NCBI GenBank assembly: GCA_947464365.1
Contig: CANHWS010000055.1
Span: 1 to 14,409, forward strand
Reading direction: 5' to 3'
DNA: 14,409 bases
Source: Cytophagaceae bacterium
GTDB taxonomy: Bacteria; Bacteroidota; Bacteroidia; Cytophagales; Flexibacteraceae
A program made the translations under genes and the position numbers. The notes beneath the pieces are model-generated. The model was not told the origin of the DNA. It searched no databases and worked only from the letters and a program-made list of their open reading frames with translations. Below, piece after piece: positions 7,422 to 14,409 of this stretch (position 1 is its first letter; every line of letters begins with the position of its first letter).

Positions 7422-7465
7422 ACTACTTGCTAATGCTTGCTATTACAAAGGGCCAATTTAGGGAC

Positions 7466-9520
7466 CTACTTTGTCAGACTGGGCAGGCTATCTGTCCGGA
7501 AAGGAACTGCTGGCAGACCTGCAGCATTATATAAGTCCAGCTCACCTGGGTTGTTAGCCCAAGCATAACGCACTGCTGTTGGGTTGTTTACATCTTCAGC
7601 ATATACCACCACTTGCTGGCCAACCACCTCGGCCTTAGCCCAATGCCAAATATTGTTGGCGTCAGAAACAGCAAAGCCTTTTAGGTAGCCATATTTGTCA
7701 CGGACCTCAAGGGGTTTGCCTTCGGTGTTTTCGTAATTGATGTAGACCCTATTGCCTTTCACCTCATGTGATTTGTACATAGGCCCTGCTGGCACAACTG
7801 ACTGGCCATAGACTACTCTTTTGGCCGCTTGATATAACCTTGCTCCTACGTCTTGTTTATTGCGGGGGTGGATGTCATTGGCCTCACCTATATCGATGGT
7901 GCAGGCCATACCCGTGTTTGGTAATGCTAGGGTCATTGTTTGGGCTTCGCGGAGCTCTGCCCAGTCGCTATCGACTGGCTTGGCTGTTTCGAGTCTATAA
8001 TTGGCTAGCTGGACGTAAAGGAATGGAAAGTCACCCTGAGCCCAACGACTCCGCCAGTCCTTTATCATGGTCGGGAACAGCTTGCGGTATTGGAGGGCCC
8101 TTGTAGCATTCGACTCACCTTGATACCAGATCACACCCTTGATGGCATAAGGGATAATAGGGTTGATCATGGCATTAAACAAAACTGTTGGGGTGTTCTG
8201 GGTATTGATATTTTCGGGCTTGGGTGGCAGTTTGCTATTATCGGTTGCGACACGATAGTTCCACTCGTAGGCCAGCGAAATGTTCTTGGTCCCTAGCGAC
8301 AGGTACAAATCAGCAGGCTCGCCAGTGAATCCACCATCACCGCCTGTGTCTGTCACCTTGACGACGATTGTGTTAGTGCCTGCCTTTAGAATACTGACCG
8401 GTATTGCATAGGTGCGGGGTTTGTCCCAACCTTCGCCACCTGCTACCTTGACACCATTGATCCAGACTGAATCGATGTCATCTATTGGCCCAAGGGATAG
8501 TTTAACTATAGGCGACGTCGGAAGAGCCTCGATCTTGAAAGTAGTCTGGAAATAAACGATGCCATCGAATGACGGAAGACCACTGTTTTCCCACTTGCCT
8601 GGGACTTTCATTTGTTTCCAAGCAGGATTTTTGCTTGGGTCGTATCCCGCATCTGTCCAATACTGGCCATTCTCGGGTTTCGAAGCAAGGTCAGCAGCGC
8701 GCATGGCCTTGATCCATTGTTCGATCATGGCTTTGCTGCGAGCTTTGTAGGCATCAATATCCTTGCCTTTGGCATTTAGCTCGTTTAGTTTTTCGTCAAA
8801 GTCATTGCCCATTGTCCTCAGGGCCTCTTGGCTAGTCCAGGCCTCAGCCACAGTGCCACCCCATTCCGAGCTGATGATCCCGACCGGAATCTTGAAGTCT
8901 TTGTGGATAGAACGGGCAAAGAAGTAAGCTACAGCGGACATCTCTGGAGCTGTTTCGGGACTTACTGCCTTCCATAGCGCGAAGGTGTCCAACAGATCGG
9001 TTTGAGGGCTTGGCGCAAAGTTGTTCGTGATACTGATGTACCTGATGTTAGGATACTTGGCCTCTTCGATCTCCTTTTTATAGTTGTTGACCGTTTGCTT
9101 CAGGCGCCACTCCATATTGCTTTGCCCACTGGCGATAAAGACCTCACCAATCAGCACATCGTTCAGCACAAGCTGTTGTTTCTTAGTGCTGATCATGACA
9201 GTATATGGCCCACCCGCTGGCATTGCGTCAAAAGAGGTTTTCCAATATCCCACAGCATTGGCATTGGTTGCCTTCTTCTGCCCATTGATGCTGACCACCA
9301 CTGTTTCCTTAGGTTTGCATGTGCCCCAAATTGGTATAGGGCGGTCCCGCTGTAGTACTGCTTGGTGTGTAAATATACGTGCCACCTTCAGGTCAGGATC
9401 TTTACCCATAGGAGATGCAGATAGACATGTATTGATACCCAGAACAAGAAGCAATATGGTCCCCAAACGAGACAGGCTCCAATATCCAGACTGTTTGATT
9501 TTAGGGATGGTTATGTACAT
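7466..9520 (-). CDS. Sialate O-acetylesterase-type SGNH carbohydrate esterase, secreted
   Basis: A 684-residue exported esterase that would remove O-acetyl groups from a glycan. The hydrophobic N-terminus (about 18-35) is a signal peptide. The SASA/SGNH domain begins with block I 'ASGQSNMEW', catalytic Ser 134. It includes 'GVIWYQGESNA' and ends with 'NDIHPRNK', where Asp 549 and His 551 complete the site. A jelly roll resembling the GH2 sugar-binding domain is inserted at about 300-425 ('PGKWENSGLPSFDG', 'DDIDSVWINGVKV'). That arrangement is known in sialate O-acetylesterases and in CE20 xyloglucan acetylesterase. A beta domain closes the protein. Substrate cannot be set from sequence; no sialidase or sialic-acid gene is nearby, and context favours an acetylated plant or microbial polysaccharide. 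The ATG at 9520 is the one followed directly by a signal peptide. It is the last gene of the minus-strand set, 121 bp after its upstream neighbour. Confidence 0.88.
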   Translation of the reverse strand: MYITIPKIKQSGYWSLSRLGTILLLVLGINTCLSASPMGKDPDLKVARIFTHQAVLQRDRPIPIWGTCKPKETVVVSINGQKKATNANAVGYWKTSFDAMPAGGPYTVMISTKKQQLVLNDVLIGEVFIASGQSNMEWRLKQTVNNYKKEIEEAKYPNIRYISITNNFAPSPQTDLLDTFALWKAVSPETAPEMSAVAYFFARSIHKDFKIPVGIISSEWGGTVAEAWTSQEALRTMGNDFDEKLNELNAKGKDIDAYKARSKAMIEQWIKAMRAADLASKPENGQYWTDAGYDPSKNPAWKQMKVPGKWENSGLPSFDGIVYFQTTFKIEALPTSPIVKLSLGPIDDIDSVWINGVKVAGGEGWDKPRTYAIPVSILKAGTNTIVVKVTDTGGDGGFTGEPADLYLSLGTKNISLAYEWNYRVATDNSKLPPKPENINTQNTPTVLFNAMINPIIPYAIKGVIWYQGESNATRALQYRKLFPTMIKDWRSRWAQGDFPFLYVQLANYRLETAKPVDSDWAELREAQTMTLALPNTGMACTIDIGEANDIHPRNKQDVGARLYQAAKRVVYGQSVVPAGPMYKSHEVKGNRVYINYENTEGKPLEVRDKYGYLKGFAVSDANNIWHWAKAEVVGQQVVVYAEDVNNPTAVRYAWANNPGELDLYNAAGLPAVPFRTDSLPSLTK

Positions 9521-9641
9521 AAAGCGTGAGTTAATCGTGAAGGTGTAGGTGTGTGTCGGACTGTTGGCGGCGTTTTTTGACCAGTAACCAACTTGTAAAT
9601 TGAGCCTCAGAGGCATTAGTAAGCATGCCATAGAACAATGC

Positions 9642-11570
9642 TTAGAAGCCAGCACTGCGTAAAGAAACCTTGAGTTTATAGGTTTTATCCTGCAATAGTG
9701 GCACATCGGTCCCAGTCCATTGCATAATCAGCGGAATTGGGGCAAAGGGGCCTTTGCCAAGGTCGGTATGGCCAGGTGACATTAGCATGAGTTGGCAGTC
9801 CCAGTCGGTCGTTAAGTTGACATAGAGTTGTTTACCATCTGTATTAAAAACGGACCCACTCGCTAAATCAGCATAGCTGTAGTTGGTCGGCACCCAGTAT
9901 TGCAACTTGCTTATGACTGTGTTGGCCATACTATTGATACTGATTTCGTTGATGATCTCTTGGTCTTGATAGGTCCAGCTAACGGTAGCGCCGATGCCAA
10001 ACTTGTTGTTATTGCCCTTGACATCTACCAAGTTCCGCCAAACGATCGTGAGTTTGTTGCCGTCTTGGTTAAGATAAATGGAGTCAGCTCCATCTGCAGT
10101 GGATAAGGTAGTGCCGTCTGGCAAGCTCAAGAATGGTACCATAGTCGGCACTTGTTGGGCCACAGGTACCTGGATGCCTTCAAATCCGTAAGGGATCGGT
10201 AGGTAGTCAGACGTTGCACTGTTCTTGAAGCTACCAACGATGGGCAGCACAAAGTAGTTTCCTGGGTTCCGGACAATCCACCAACCCATCTTTTTGCTCT
10301 TGTTCTTGTGGGTGATTGGCACAAACCGACTCACTGGTGGTAGTTCTGGTTTGATGGTCCAAGATGAGATCTTGTTTTTATCGAGTGCGGCAAACAACAG
10401 CAGGGCGCTCATTGCCACCTTGCCAAACGTATGGACTGTATAGCCCCAAATGCGGTCAGCACTTGCGTAGCTATATGTGCCTCGGCCGGGCTCTAGCATT
10501 CGGTTCAGGTGCTTGGTCGGATTGTATTGGTTAGTGATATAATGATCCCAGGCCTTGGCATAAAGCGCAGCTATCAGCGGGAGTGGAGCTGGACTGAGCT
10601 CGGGATAGGTGGCTAAAAAACCACATTGTTCGAACGTGTCATCCCAGCTATTCTGGAGGCTACGACCATAAGGATAGCCATAACCTGTGGCAGGATTGAC
10701 CATGTCGAACCAAATCTGGTTGCTGTTGATGACAGCTGGTTTAATTTTGACGAGCAAGTCGTTTTTGCCTAATAAGGTAAGTGCCTCCCATGTGAAGTGG
10801 TTGAACTCACGACCATAACGGTCATAACGGCCTCTTCCACCTTTATCATCGTCCAGGATGCCATTGTTCTGGTAAATAATATCGGCACATTTATTAGCTA
10901 GGTCGTCTAATGCCTCCGGATCAGGATCAAGGCCTATCGACTTACCATAAGCACCTATCAACAGCCCAACTGCTAAATAGTTAAGTGGCCTACCATTGCT
11001 TGGTTCACGCTTTACCACATCATAACTCCGGCGGAAATCTAGTCCTGCGCTGATGGTTTTTTGTTCTTCGCCCGTCAACGATTCCCAAATTGGATTACCC
11101 TTCAGGCTATTGACGGGTTTGGTTCCTTTGGATTGGTACATCAGTAATGACCTGATCATGAAGAGTTGGCCAAAAGTGTGTGCCACAGGAGCCTCTGCCA
11201 ACATCCAGGGCTTAAGGAACTTAACAAAGGGGTATTGATTGGTGCCTTTGGCCCCGGTCAATTGTTCGACTGACGCCATCGTCTCGCCGATACTCATCAA
11301 CATGTAGTCACCACCGACTTTGTTGCCCAAGATGTACTTTGGTATCGGATCGCCAGGTTTGCCCAGCTCATCGATACTAAAGCTTAGCTCCCTTTTGATG
11401 ACACCACCAATCAACGAATCACGAAAGTAATCCAACTTCATCCGAGGCTGAACATCGGCAGATTGAGCCACAGCTTTATTTACCTCCATAACCAAGCCAA
11501 GCAAAATCAAGCTGGCGATAATGGCTGGGTAGAATTTTCTGCCAAAGGCTTTGGGTGGATTCAGATGCAT
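9642..11570 (-). CDS. Secreted protein of unknown function, helical plus beta-sandwich architecture, in glycan cluster
   Basis: A 642-residue exported protein I cannot assign to a family with confidence. A signal peptide (1-35) ends KAVA|Q. Residues about 60-400 look helical with repeated aromatic patches, in the style of an (alpha/alpha) toroid. They carry a charged motif DDDKGGRGRYDRYGREFNH at 240-258, 'GYPYGRSLQNSWDDTFEQ' at 298-315 and 'GTYSYASADRIWGYTVHTFGK' in two overlapping pieces near 365-385. Residues about 410-642 are beta-rich, beginning 'GWWIVRNPGNYFVLPIVG'. Many polysaccharide lyases and some glycosidases combine such a toroid with a beta-sandwich. It sits between GH88 (66 bp upstream) and the esterase (121 bp downstream), so it probably acts on the same glycan. 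A GH154-like glucuronidase or an uncatalogued lyase are the options I would test; both are guesses. The start is ATG 11570; the TTG at 11621 only adds residues before the signal peptide. Confidence 0.7.
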   Translation of the reverse strand: MHLNPPKAFGRKFYPAIIASLILLGLVMEVNKAVAQSADVQPRMKLDYFRDSLIGGVIKRELSFSIDELGKPGDPIPKYILGNKVGGDYMLMSIGETMASVEQLTGAKGTNQYPFVKFLKPWMLAEAPVAHTFGQLFMIRSLLMYQSKGTKPVNSLKGNPIWESLTGEEQKTISAGLDFRRSYDVVKREPSNGRPLNYLAVGLLIGAYGKSIGLDPDPEALDDLANKCADIIYQNNGILDDDKGGRGRYDRYGREFNHFTWEALTLLGKNDLLVKIKPAVINSNQIWFDMVNPATGYGYPYGRSLQNSWDDTFEQCGFLATYPELSPAPLPLIAALYAKAWDHYITNQYNPTKHLNRMLEPGRGTYSYASADRIWGYTVHTFGKVAMSALLLFAALDKNKISSWTIKPELPPVSRFVPITHKNKSKKMGWWIVRNPGNYFVLPIVGSFKNSATSDYLPIPYGFEGIQVPVAQQVPTMVPFLSLPDGTTLSTADGADSIYLNQDGNKLTIVWRNLVDVKGNNNKFGIGATVSWTYQDQEIINEISINSMANTVISKLQYWVPTNYSYADLASGSVFNTDGKQLYVNLTTDWDCQLMLMSPGHTDLGKGPFAPIPLIMQWTGTDVPLLQDKTYKLKVSLRSAGF

Positions 11571-11636
11571 CAATGTTCCGAATTGGGCTAATGAAAAAAA
11601 TGATGTACTGTTTGGGGCCAATCAGCCAAATAGGGT

Positions 11637-12914
11637 CTAATAGCGCATATCCTTGAGGCGGATCAGGGCTTCGACATAATAATAGTCAGCATAGATTAGG
11701 CTGACATCTATTTCGCTTTTGTGGGGCATACTGCCAGTACTATGCTGCAAGATTGCAGGGCTGTTAGCAGGGGCCAGGTACTGCGGGCTGCTTAGTGCAG
11801 TTAATAGCTTGACAGCATATTCACGGTAGGTGAGCTCATCAATCGGGTCCTTGGACAGGCGAGCAATCTCCAACATGCCACTTGCTGCAATAGCTGCTGC
11901 GCTAGCATCACGAGGAGTACCGGCATTCTTAGGAGCATTATAGTCCCAATAAGGGATGTTATCCTCAGGTAGGTAAGCCATAAAGACTTCAGCCATCTTT
12001 TTGGCAGTTGCCAAAAACTTAATGTTTTTAGTCTCGCGGTGTGACATAGCAAATCCATAAATACCCCATGCCTGTCCACGAGCCCAAGTACTGCTGTCTG
12101 CAAGGCCTTGGTCGGTGACTTTGTGCAAAGGTTTACCAGTGGCAGTGTCATAGTTGACTACGTGGTATGAGGTGTAGTTCGGCCTTAGGTGTTCGCGCTG
12201 GGTGACGGTGGCATGCTGAAAAGCGTGCTCATAAAACGCGCGACGCCCTCCGTTTTTACCCGCCCAGAACAAGAGCTCCAGATTTAGCATATTATCAATG
12301 ATGGTGGGGTGCATCCAGTTTTTGCGCCAGGTCCAGCTTTTGGTGGTCCCTACTTTGTTATTGTAGAGTTTATCAAGACTAGCTGCTGTAGTGAACAATA
12401 TCTCCTTGTATTTGGGATCACGAGTTAAGCGCCAAGCATGGCCATAACAGTTATAGACCATGAAGCCCAGATCATGAGTCCAGGTAATCGATTTTGCGGG
12501 TTCCATCGCCTTTTGCCACTTGATGGCCTGCGTTTTCCAGTACTCATCACTGGTGCTTTCGTACATATACCAGAGCTGGCCAGGGAAAAATCCGCCAGTC
12601 CAGTCCTTGTAGTTCGTTGTTTTCCATTTGGTACTATCAATAGGCACATTGCGAGGATAGGCACTAGAGTCTTTCAGCTGGCTAAGTGACATTTTGAGTT
12701 TAGTCTCACAGTGTTGCAGCAGTTTGATGGCATCAAGTCGACGCGCAGGCATGGTACGCATACGCTCCTCTCGGGACATGGCGGCACCTTTGCTGTTTTT
12801 GCCAGGGGGACTTGCACCAATTTGAGCAAATCCAGAGCTAGCTCCGAAGGTCAATACTAAGGCAAACACTAGCACGACTTTAGATAACATTGTACTTGAT
12901 ATCAAGACTTTCAT
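11637..12914 (-). CDS. GH88 unsaturated glucuronyl hydrolase, exported
   Basis: A 425-residue exported enzyme that hydrates and removes the 4,5-unsaturated uronic acid left at the non-reducing end after a polysaccharide lyase has cut. The signal peptide (1-30) ends GFA|Q. The (alpha/alpha)6 fold shows GH88 landmarks: 'GGFFPGQLWYMYE', 'WTHDLGF' with Asp 148, 'IIDNMLNLELLFWA' with Asp 207, 'TWARGQAWGIYGFAM' and 'IPYWDYNAP'. Asp 148 and Asp 207 correspond to the catalytic pair Asp 88/Asp 149 of Bacillus sp. GL1 UGL, with nearly the same spacing. The motifs fit GH88 better than GH105. Characterised GH88 enzymes act on products from glycosaminoglycans, xanthan and gellan; the substrate here is not determined. 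The start at 12914 gives a standard signal peptide; the Met at 12890 is also possible. It follows GH3 by 132 bp. Confidence 0.92.
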   Translation of the reverse strand: MKVLISSTMLSKVVLVFALVLTFGASSGFAQIGASPPGKNSKGAAMSREERMRTMPARRLDAIKLLQHCETKLKMSLSQLKDSSAYPRNVPIDSTKWKTTNYKDWTGGFFPGQLWYMYESTSDEYWKTQAIKWQKAMEPAKSITWTHDLGFMVYNCYGHAWRLTRDPKYKEILFTTAASLDKLYNNKVGTTKSWTWRKNWMHPTIIDNMLNLELLFWAGKNGGRRAFYEHAFQHATVTQREHLRPNYTSYHVVNYDTATGKPLHKVTDQGLADSSTWARGQAWGIYGFAMSHRETKNIKFLATAKKMAEVFMAYLPEDNIPYWDYNAPKNAGTPRDASAAAIAASGMLEIARLSKDPIDELTYREYAVKLLTALSSPQYLAPANSPAILQHSTGSMPHKSEIDVSLIYADYYYVEALIRLKDMRY

Positions 12915-13046
12915 CTGATCAATATGGGGGATGGTAAGGTTCGGAGTAAGTCGGCAGACTCGATAAAGGTCAGCGTCTTGATTCCTACTCATTATAGTTG
13001 AGATTAAAGCAGTTTGAATTTGACCAAAGCAACATAGGTGTTTGCC

Positions 13047-14409
13047 CTAGTTCGTACCAATATCTTCTTGGAGGTAGTTTTTGAGCTTAAAGTCCTTTTG
13101 ATTGAGCCCGTTGCCAGCAGCACGTAGCGATACTCGCTTTTTGAGCCCGCCAATCTCGATCACGAAATATCCTTCTTCAAGGTGCAAACCACCAACTTCG
13201 TCAGGGTAGCTGAAGTCACGCTCTGGCCTGAGCTCGAAAGTAATGGTTTTGGCCTCTCCAGCTTTGTAAACGTCTTTACTTACACCTCTCAACGAATTGA
13301 GCAAAGGCGTACTATGCGTCCTGACCTCGTCTTTGACGAAGAGCAAACTAGCTTCCTTACCTTCACGAGTGCCTGGGTTACGTACAGTGACAGAGACCTT
13401 GATACTACCATTGCGGTTTACCGAGCTATCAGAAACGCGCAAGTCTGAGTATTGGAACGTTGTGTAGCTCAGCCCAGTACCGAAGGCAAAAAGGTTGGTG
13501 TAGCGGTCATGAATGCGCGCATTGTATGGCGTGATGTGTCCAACTTCTCCTGGGTAGGTGATGGCCAATTTGCCTGATGGATTGACCTTGCCAGCCAAGA
13601 TCTCGACCAAGGCAGTAGTGCCAAACTCACCAGGCAAGCCAGCATGAATGAAGGCGTTGGCTTTTGGCAAAAATGGGGTGATGAGCCTAGGACGTCCAGC
13701 CCACATCACCAAAACATTTGGTTTGCCACTAGCTTGTACTTGGTTAATTAGGAGTTGTTGTTCGCTGGATAGGTTGAGGTCCTGGATGTTGCCCATGCCC
13801 TCTGCATAAGGCTCCTCGCCAACTGCCATGATGACTAGGTCGGCTGCTGCAAGTTTAGCTGGATCTAATTTGCCAGTGCCGTTGACAGCTACCGCTGAAG
13901 TATCAACTTTGGCACCTGGGAAACCAGTCTGCAAGGCAGTAAAGAGGGTAGGGATCGAGTTCGGGAACTGATCCTCATTGCCACCGTTCCAGTTGATGGT
14001 CCAACCGCCTGCATTGTTACGTTTGCTGTTGGCTTGCAGACCAACCACAAGGATATTTTTCGGGCCGGTTTTGATCGGTAAGATGCCGTCGTTCTTGAGC
14101 AAGACGATACTTTCGCGACTGGCTTCTAAGGCCTCTTGTTTGTTAGCTTTGCTGCCGATGCGGGCAAAACGGTCGTTACGTGGATATGGATTTTCGAACA
14201 AACCAAGGTCAAACTTCAGGCGCAGGATCCGCAAGACTGCCTTGTCAATGACAGACTCAGACAAATAACCTTCTTTGACCAAGTCCTTGGTGACGGTGCA
14301 AAATGTGGTGCTGCTTGCCGTCATGCTCATGTCAATGCCAGCCTTGAGTGCCATTAGGGTCGCCTCCTTTTCGTTGTGGGCAACATGGTGCTGACCGATC
14401 AGTTGCAAG
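13047..14409 (-). CDS. GH3 beta-glycosidase, C-terminal part (5' end outside window)
   Basis: The visible 454 codons are the C-terminal part of a GH3 beta-glucosidase-type enzyme. They begin just after the usual position of the nucleophile (S-D-W motif), which is therefore outside the window. Visible are the end of the TIM-barrel domain ('AGIDMSMTASS', 'RILRLKFDLGLFENPYPRN'), the alpha/beta sandwich ('ESIVLLKNDGILPI', 'GGWTINWNGG', 'AVGEEPYAEGMGN', 'GLPGEFGTTALVEILAG'), and a FnIII-like tail after 'FAFGTGLSYTTF'. The GGWT and GE-x-PYAE motifs match barley ExoI-type enzymes; the second Glu of the latter (codon 13800-13802) is the likely acid/base. It probably cleaves terminal beta-linked glucose or a related sugar released from the target glycan. 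No start codon is visible: the codon at the edge is an internal Leu. It is the first visible gene of the minus-strand set. Confidence 0.93.
   Translation of the reverse strand, partial: LQLIGQHHVAHNEKEATLMALKAGIDMSMTASSTTFCTVTKDLVKEGYLSESVIDKAVLRILRLKFDLGLFENPYPRNDRFARIGSKANKQEALEASRESIVLLKNDGILPIKTGPKNILVVGLQANSKRNNAGGWTINWNGGNEDQFPNSIPTLFTALQTGFPGAKVDTSAVAVNGTGKLDPAKLAAADLVIMAVGEEPYAEGMGNIQDLNLSSEQQLLINQVQASGKPNVLVMWAGRPRLITPFLPKANAFIHAGLPGEFGTTALVEILAGKVNPSGKLAITYPGEVGHITPYNARIHDRYTNLFAFGTGLSYTTFQYSDLRVSDSSVNRNGSIKVSVTVRNPGTREGKEASLLFVKDEVRTHSTPLLNSLRGVSKDVYKAGEAKTITFELRPERDFSYPDEVGGLHLEEGYFVIEIGGLKKRVSLRAAGNGLNQKDFKLKNYLQEDIGTN

Larger units (their letters stand above)
6997..7465. other. 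469-bp non-coding region upstream of hpf
   Basis: I see no credible gene here: no convincing start or codon pattern, and no tRNA-like arms. It should hold the hpf promoter and leader (minus strand) and the 3' end of the glycan operon. Visible structures are perfect 6-bp inverted repeats AAGGCC-act-GGCCTT (7052-7066) and CAAGGC-gagt-GCCTTG (7152-7167), both within the probable hpf leader, plus the palindrome at 7219-7238 and the large hairpin at 7374-7421, which are listed separately. Confidence 0.5.

Noticed and set aside
7141..7465. Possible tRNA or small RNA gene
   Set aside because: I could not build an acceptor stem with D, anticodon and T arms on either strand; only isolated inverted repeats are present.
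9521..9706. N-terminal extension of the esterase overlapping the end of its upstream neighbour
   Set aside because: It precedes a good signal peptide that starts at 9520 and resembles no domain, so the shorter start was taken.
12915..12992. 26-codon extension before the GH88 signal peptide
   Set aside because: A signal peptide starting at 12914 is of standard form; the extra residues would bury it.
1..14409. CRISPR arrays, insertion sequences, integrases or phage genes
   Set aside because: No regularly spaced repeats, transposase-like proteins or terminal inverted repeats were seen.

Overview
The window looks like chromosomal DNA of a Bacteroidota bacterium of moderate GC. The evidence is a Bacteroidota-type LptD, an ECF sigma factor joined to an anti-sigma protein with a PPPP-x-x-W N-terminus and a C-terminal beta-barrel, Big_9-like lipoprotein repeats, almost no Shine-Dalgarno sequences, and a polysaccharide-utilisation-style gene cluster. 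I cannot name the genus; Cytophagales or Chitinophagales would both fit.

Left part, plus strand (1-6520). An Ig-like repeat lipoprotein (19-990) is followed by a 138-bp structured gap. Next come an ECF sigma factor (1129-1683, TTG start) and, overlapping it by 11 bp, a 601-residue protein (1673-3478). That protein has a short cytoplasmic N-terminus, one membrane helix, a periplasmic linker of about 300 residues and a C-terminal beta-barrel. This is the layout of the 'dual membrane-spanning anti-sigma' (Dma) proteins reported in Bacteroides, so the pair probably carries a signal from the outer membrane directly to transcription. A large LptD (3602-6520), the outer-membrane LPS translocon barrel, lies downstream. 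All three loci concern the cell envelope.

Middle (6521-7465). A perfect 16-bp terminator hairpin with a GCGA loop separates lptD from the convergent gene for a short ribosome hibernation factor (HPF/RaiA, 6649-6996, minus). Behind hpf lies a 469-bp non-coding stretch. It holds several inverted repeats, including a perfect 8-4-8 palindrome and a large imperfect hairpin just past the end of the next operon.

Right part, minus strand (14409 down to 7466). Four consecutive genes encode exported carbohydrate-active proteins: a GH3 beta-glycosidase (cut by the window edge), a GH88 unsaturated uronyl hydrolase, an unrecognised 642-residue secreted protein with a helical N-terminal part and a beta-rich C-terminal part, and a sialate-O-acetylesterase-type SGNH esterase with an inserted jelly roll. 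Together they suggest breakdown of an acetylated, uronic-acid-containing glycan: a lyase makes unsaturated ends, GH88 removes them, the esterase removes acetyl groups and GH3 trims beta-linked sugars. No lyase, SusC/SusD or regulator is visible, so the locus continues beyond the window or the unrecognised protein supplies the missing activity.

The two most interesting items are the one-piece envelope-spanning anti-sigma protein with its sigma factor, and the unassigned protein in the glycan cluster.
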